Below are positions 63,607 to 64,000 of a DNA stretch of 64,000 nucleotides, in pieces. Origin of the DNA: Atrina japonica (lineage: Eukaryota; Mollusca; Bivalvia; Pterioida; Pinnidae). Position numbers and translations under genes: made by a program. The stretch is from contig BROG01000466.1 of the NCBI GenBank assembly GCA_030159075.1, forward strand, positions 132,501 to 196,500. The letters run 5' to 3'. Positions within the stretch are counted from its first letter, which is position 1, and every line of letters begins with the position of its first letter. The notes under the pieces are model-generated. The model ran no database searches. It was given only the letters and a program-made list of their open reading frames with translations, and was not told the DNA's origin.

Positions 63607-64000
63607 CAAAAAAATGAAAGGAATAACGCACTGATCCCTTGAAATACAATGTATAATTAAAAAATACAAAAAAGGCCACATTTTATATGCAGATCCAAAA
63701 ACATACACACAATATGATAGAGATGAGGTGTAGGGGTGTCAGCTAACAGGGAAAGGGCGTTAGTTTGGTGGTCTTATTTTTCTTTTCTAAATTCCAAGGT
63801 ATTTATATATACTGGATATTTTGGTTATATACTTTATTTATTATAAAATAAATAGTATGCATTTCTAGACTAATCTTTTAAATAGTTCAATATCTATTGG
63901 AGATTTATTTTTTAATGATTCTATTTTTATCATATTTATAATAGCTGCTTTGGCTTGGTTGCAAGATAATTCTTTTTGTTTATTTTTTGTAAAGTATATA
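63603..64000. other. Unassigned DNA to the window end
   Basis: AT-rich, nothing recognised. Confidence 0.35.

Overview
The window is AT-rich, repeat-dense eukaryotic DNA with GT-AG introns and no bacterial features. A multi-exon nicotinic acetylcholine receptor gene, a Draper/MEGF-like EGF receptor gene end, tRNA-derived SINEs, many Penelope-like retroelement (PLE) fragments and TA-flanked inverted-repeat elements together suggest a lophotrochozoan animal, most likely a mollusc (bivalve or gastropod). That assignment is an inference from gene and repeat style, not a database match.

Layout. 1-12.9 kb: two adjacent satellite arrays (17-bp unit at 1.1-2.6 kb, about 20-bp unit at 2.7-3.3 kb), a young SINE with a 12-bp target duplication (4587-4874), microsatellites, small inverted-repeat elements and a hammerhead-ribozyme-like motif (12062-12111, minus). 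12.93-17.03 kb: four consecutive plus-strand exons of an alpha-type nicotinic receptor subunit, from ligand loop D to the stop codon (395 residues). The exons for the signal peptide and first strands were not found. A reverse-transcriptase-bearing PLE lies antisense in its first visible intron, up to 31 nt from the acceptor. 17-44 kb: about 14 further PLE fragments on both strands, long AT and trinucleotide microsatellites, a long inverted repeat (29.95-32.37 kb), and the last two exons of a minus-strand single-pass EGF receptor (34430-34567 and 32864-33066), whose intron holds a second young SINE and a PLE tail.

44-64 kb: no gene was recognised and no PLE fragment was seen. The region holds SINEs of two families, TA-flanked inverted-repeat elements, minisatellites (49.8, 51.8, 57.2 and 59.5 kb) and a repeat duplicated at 47.8 and 62.5 kb. 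A possible non-coding first exon sits near 45.3-45.4 kb.

The two genes are unrelated neighbours. Most of the window is mobile-element debris. The observations most worth following are a small family of hammerhead-like motifs with pairing-preserving changes, internal minisatellite growth inside SINE copies, and a nested insertion that fixes the ends of one inverted-repeat family.
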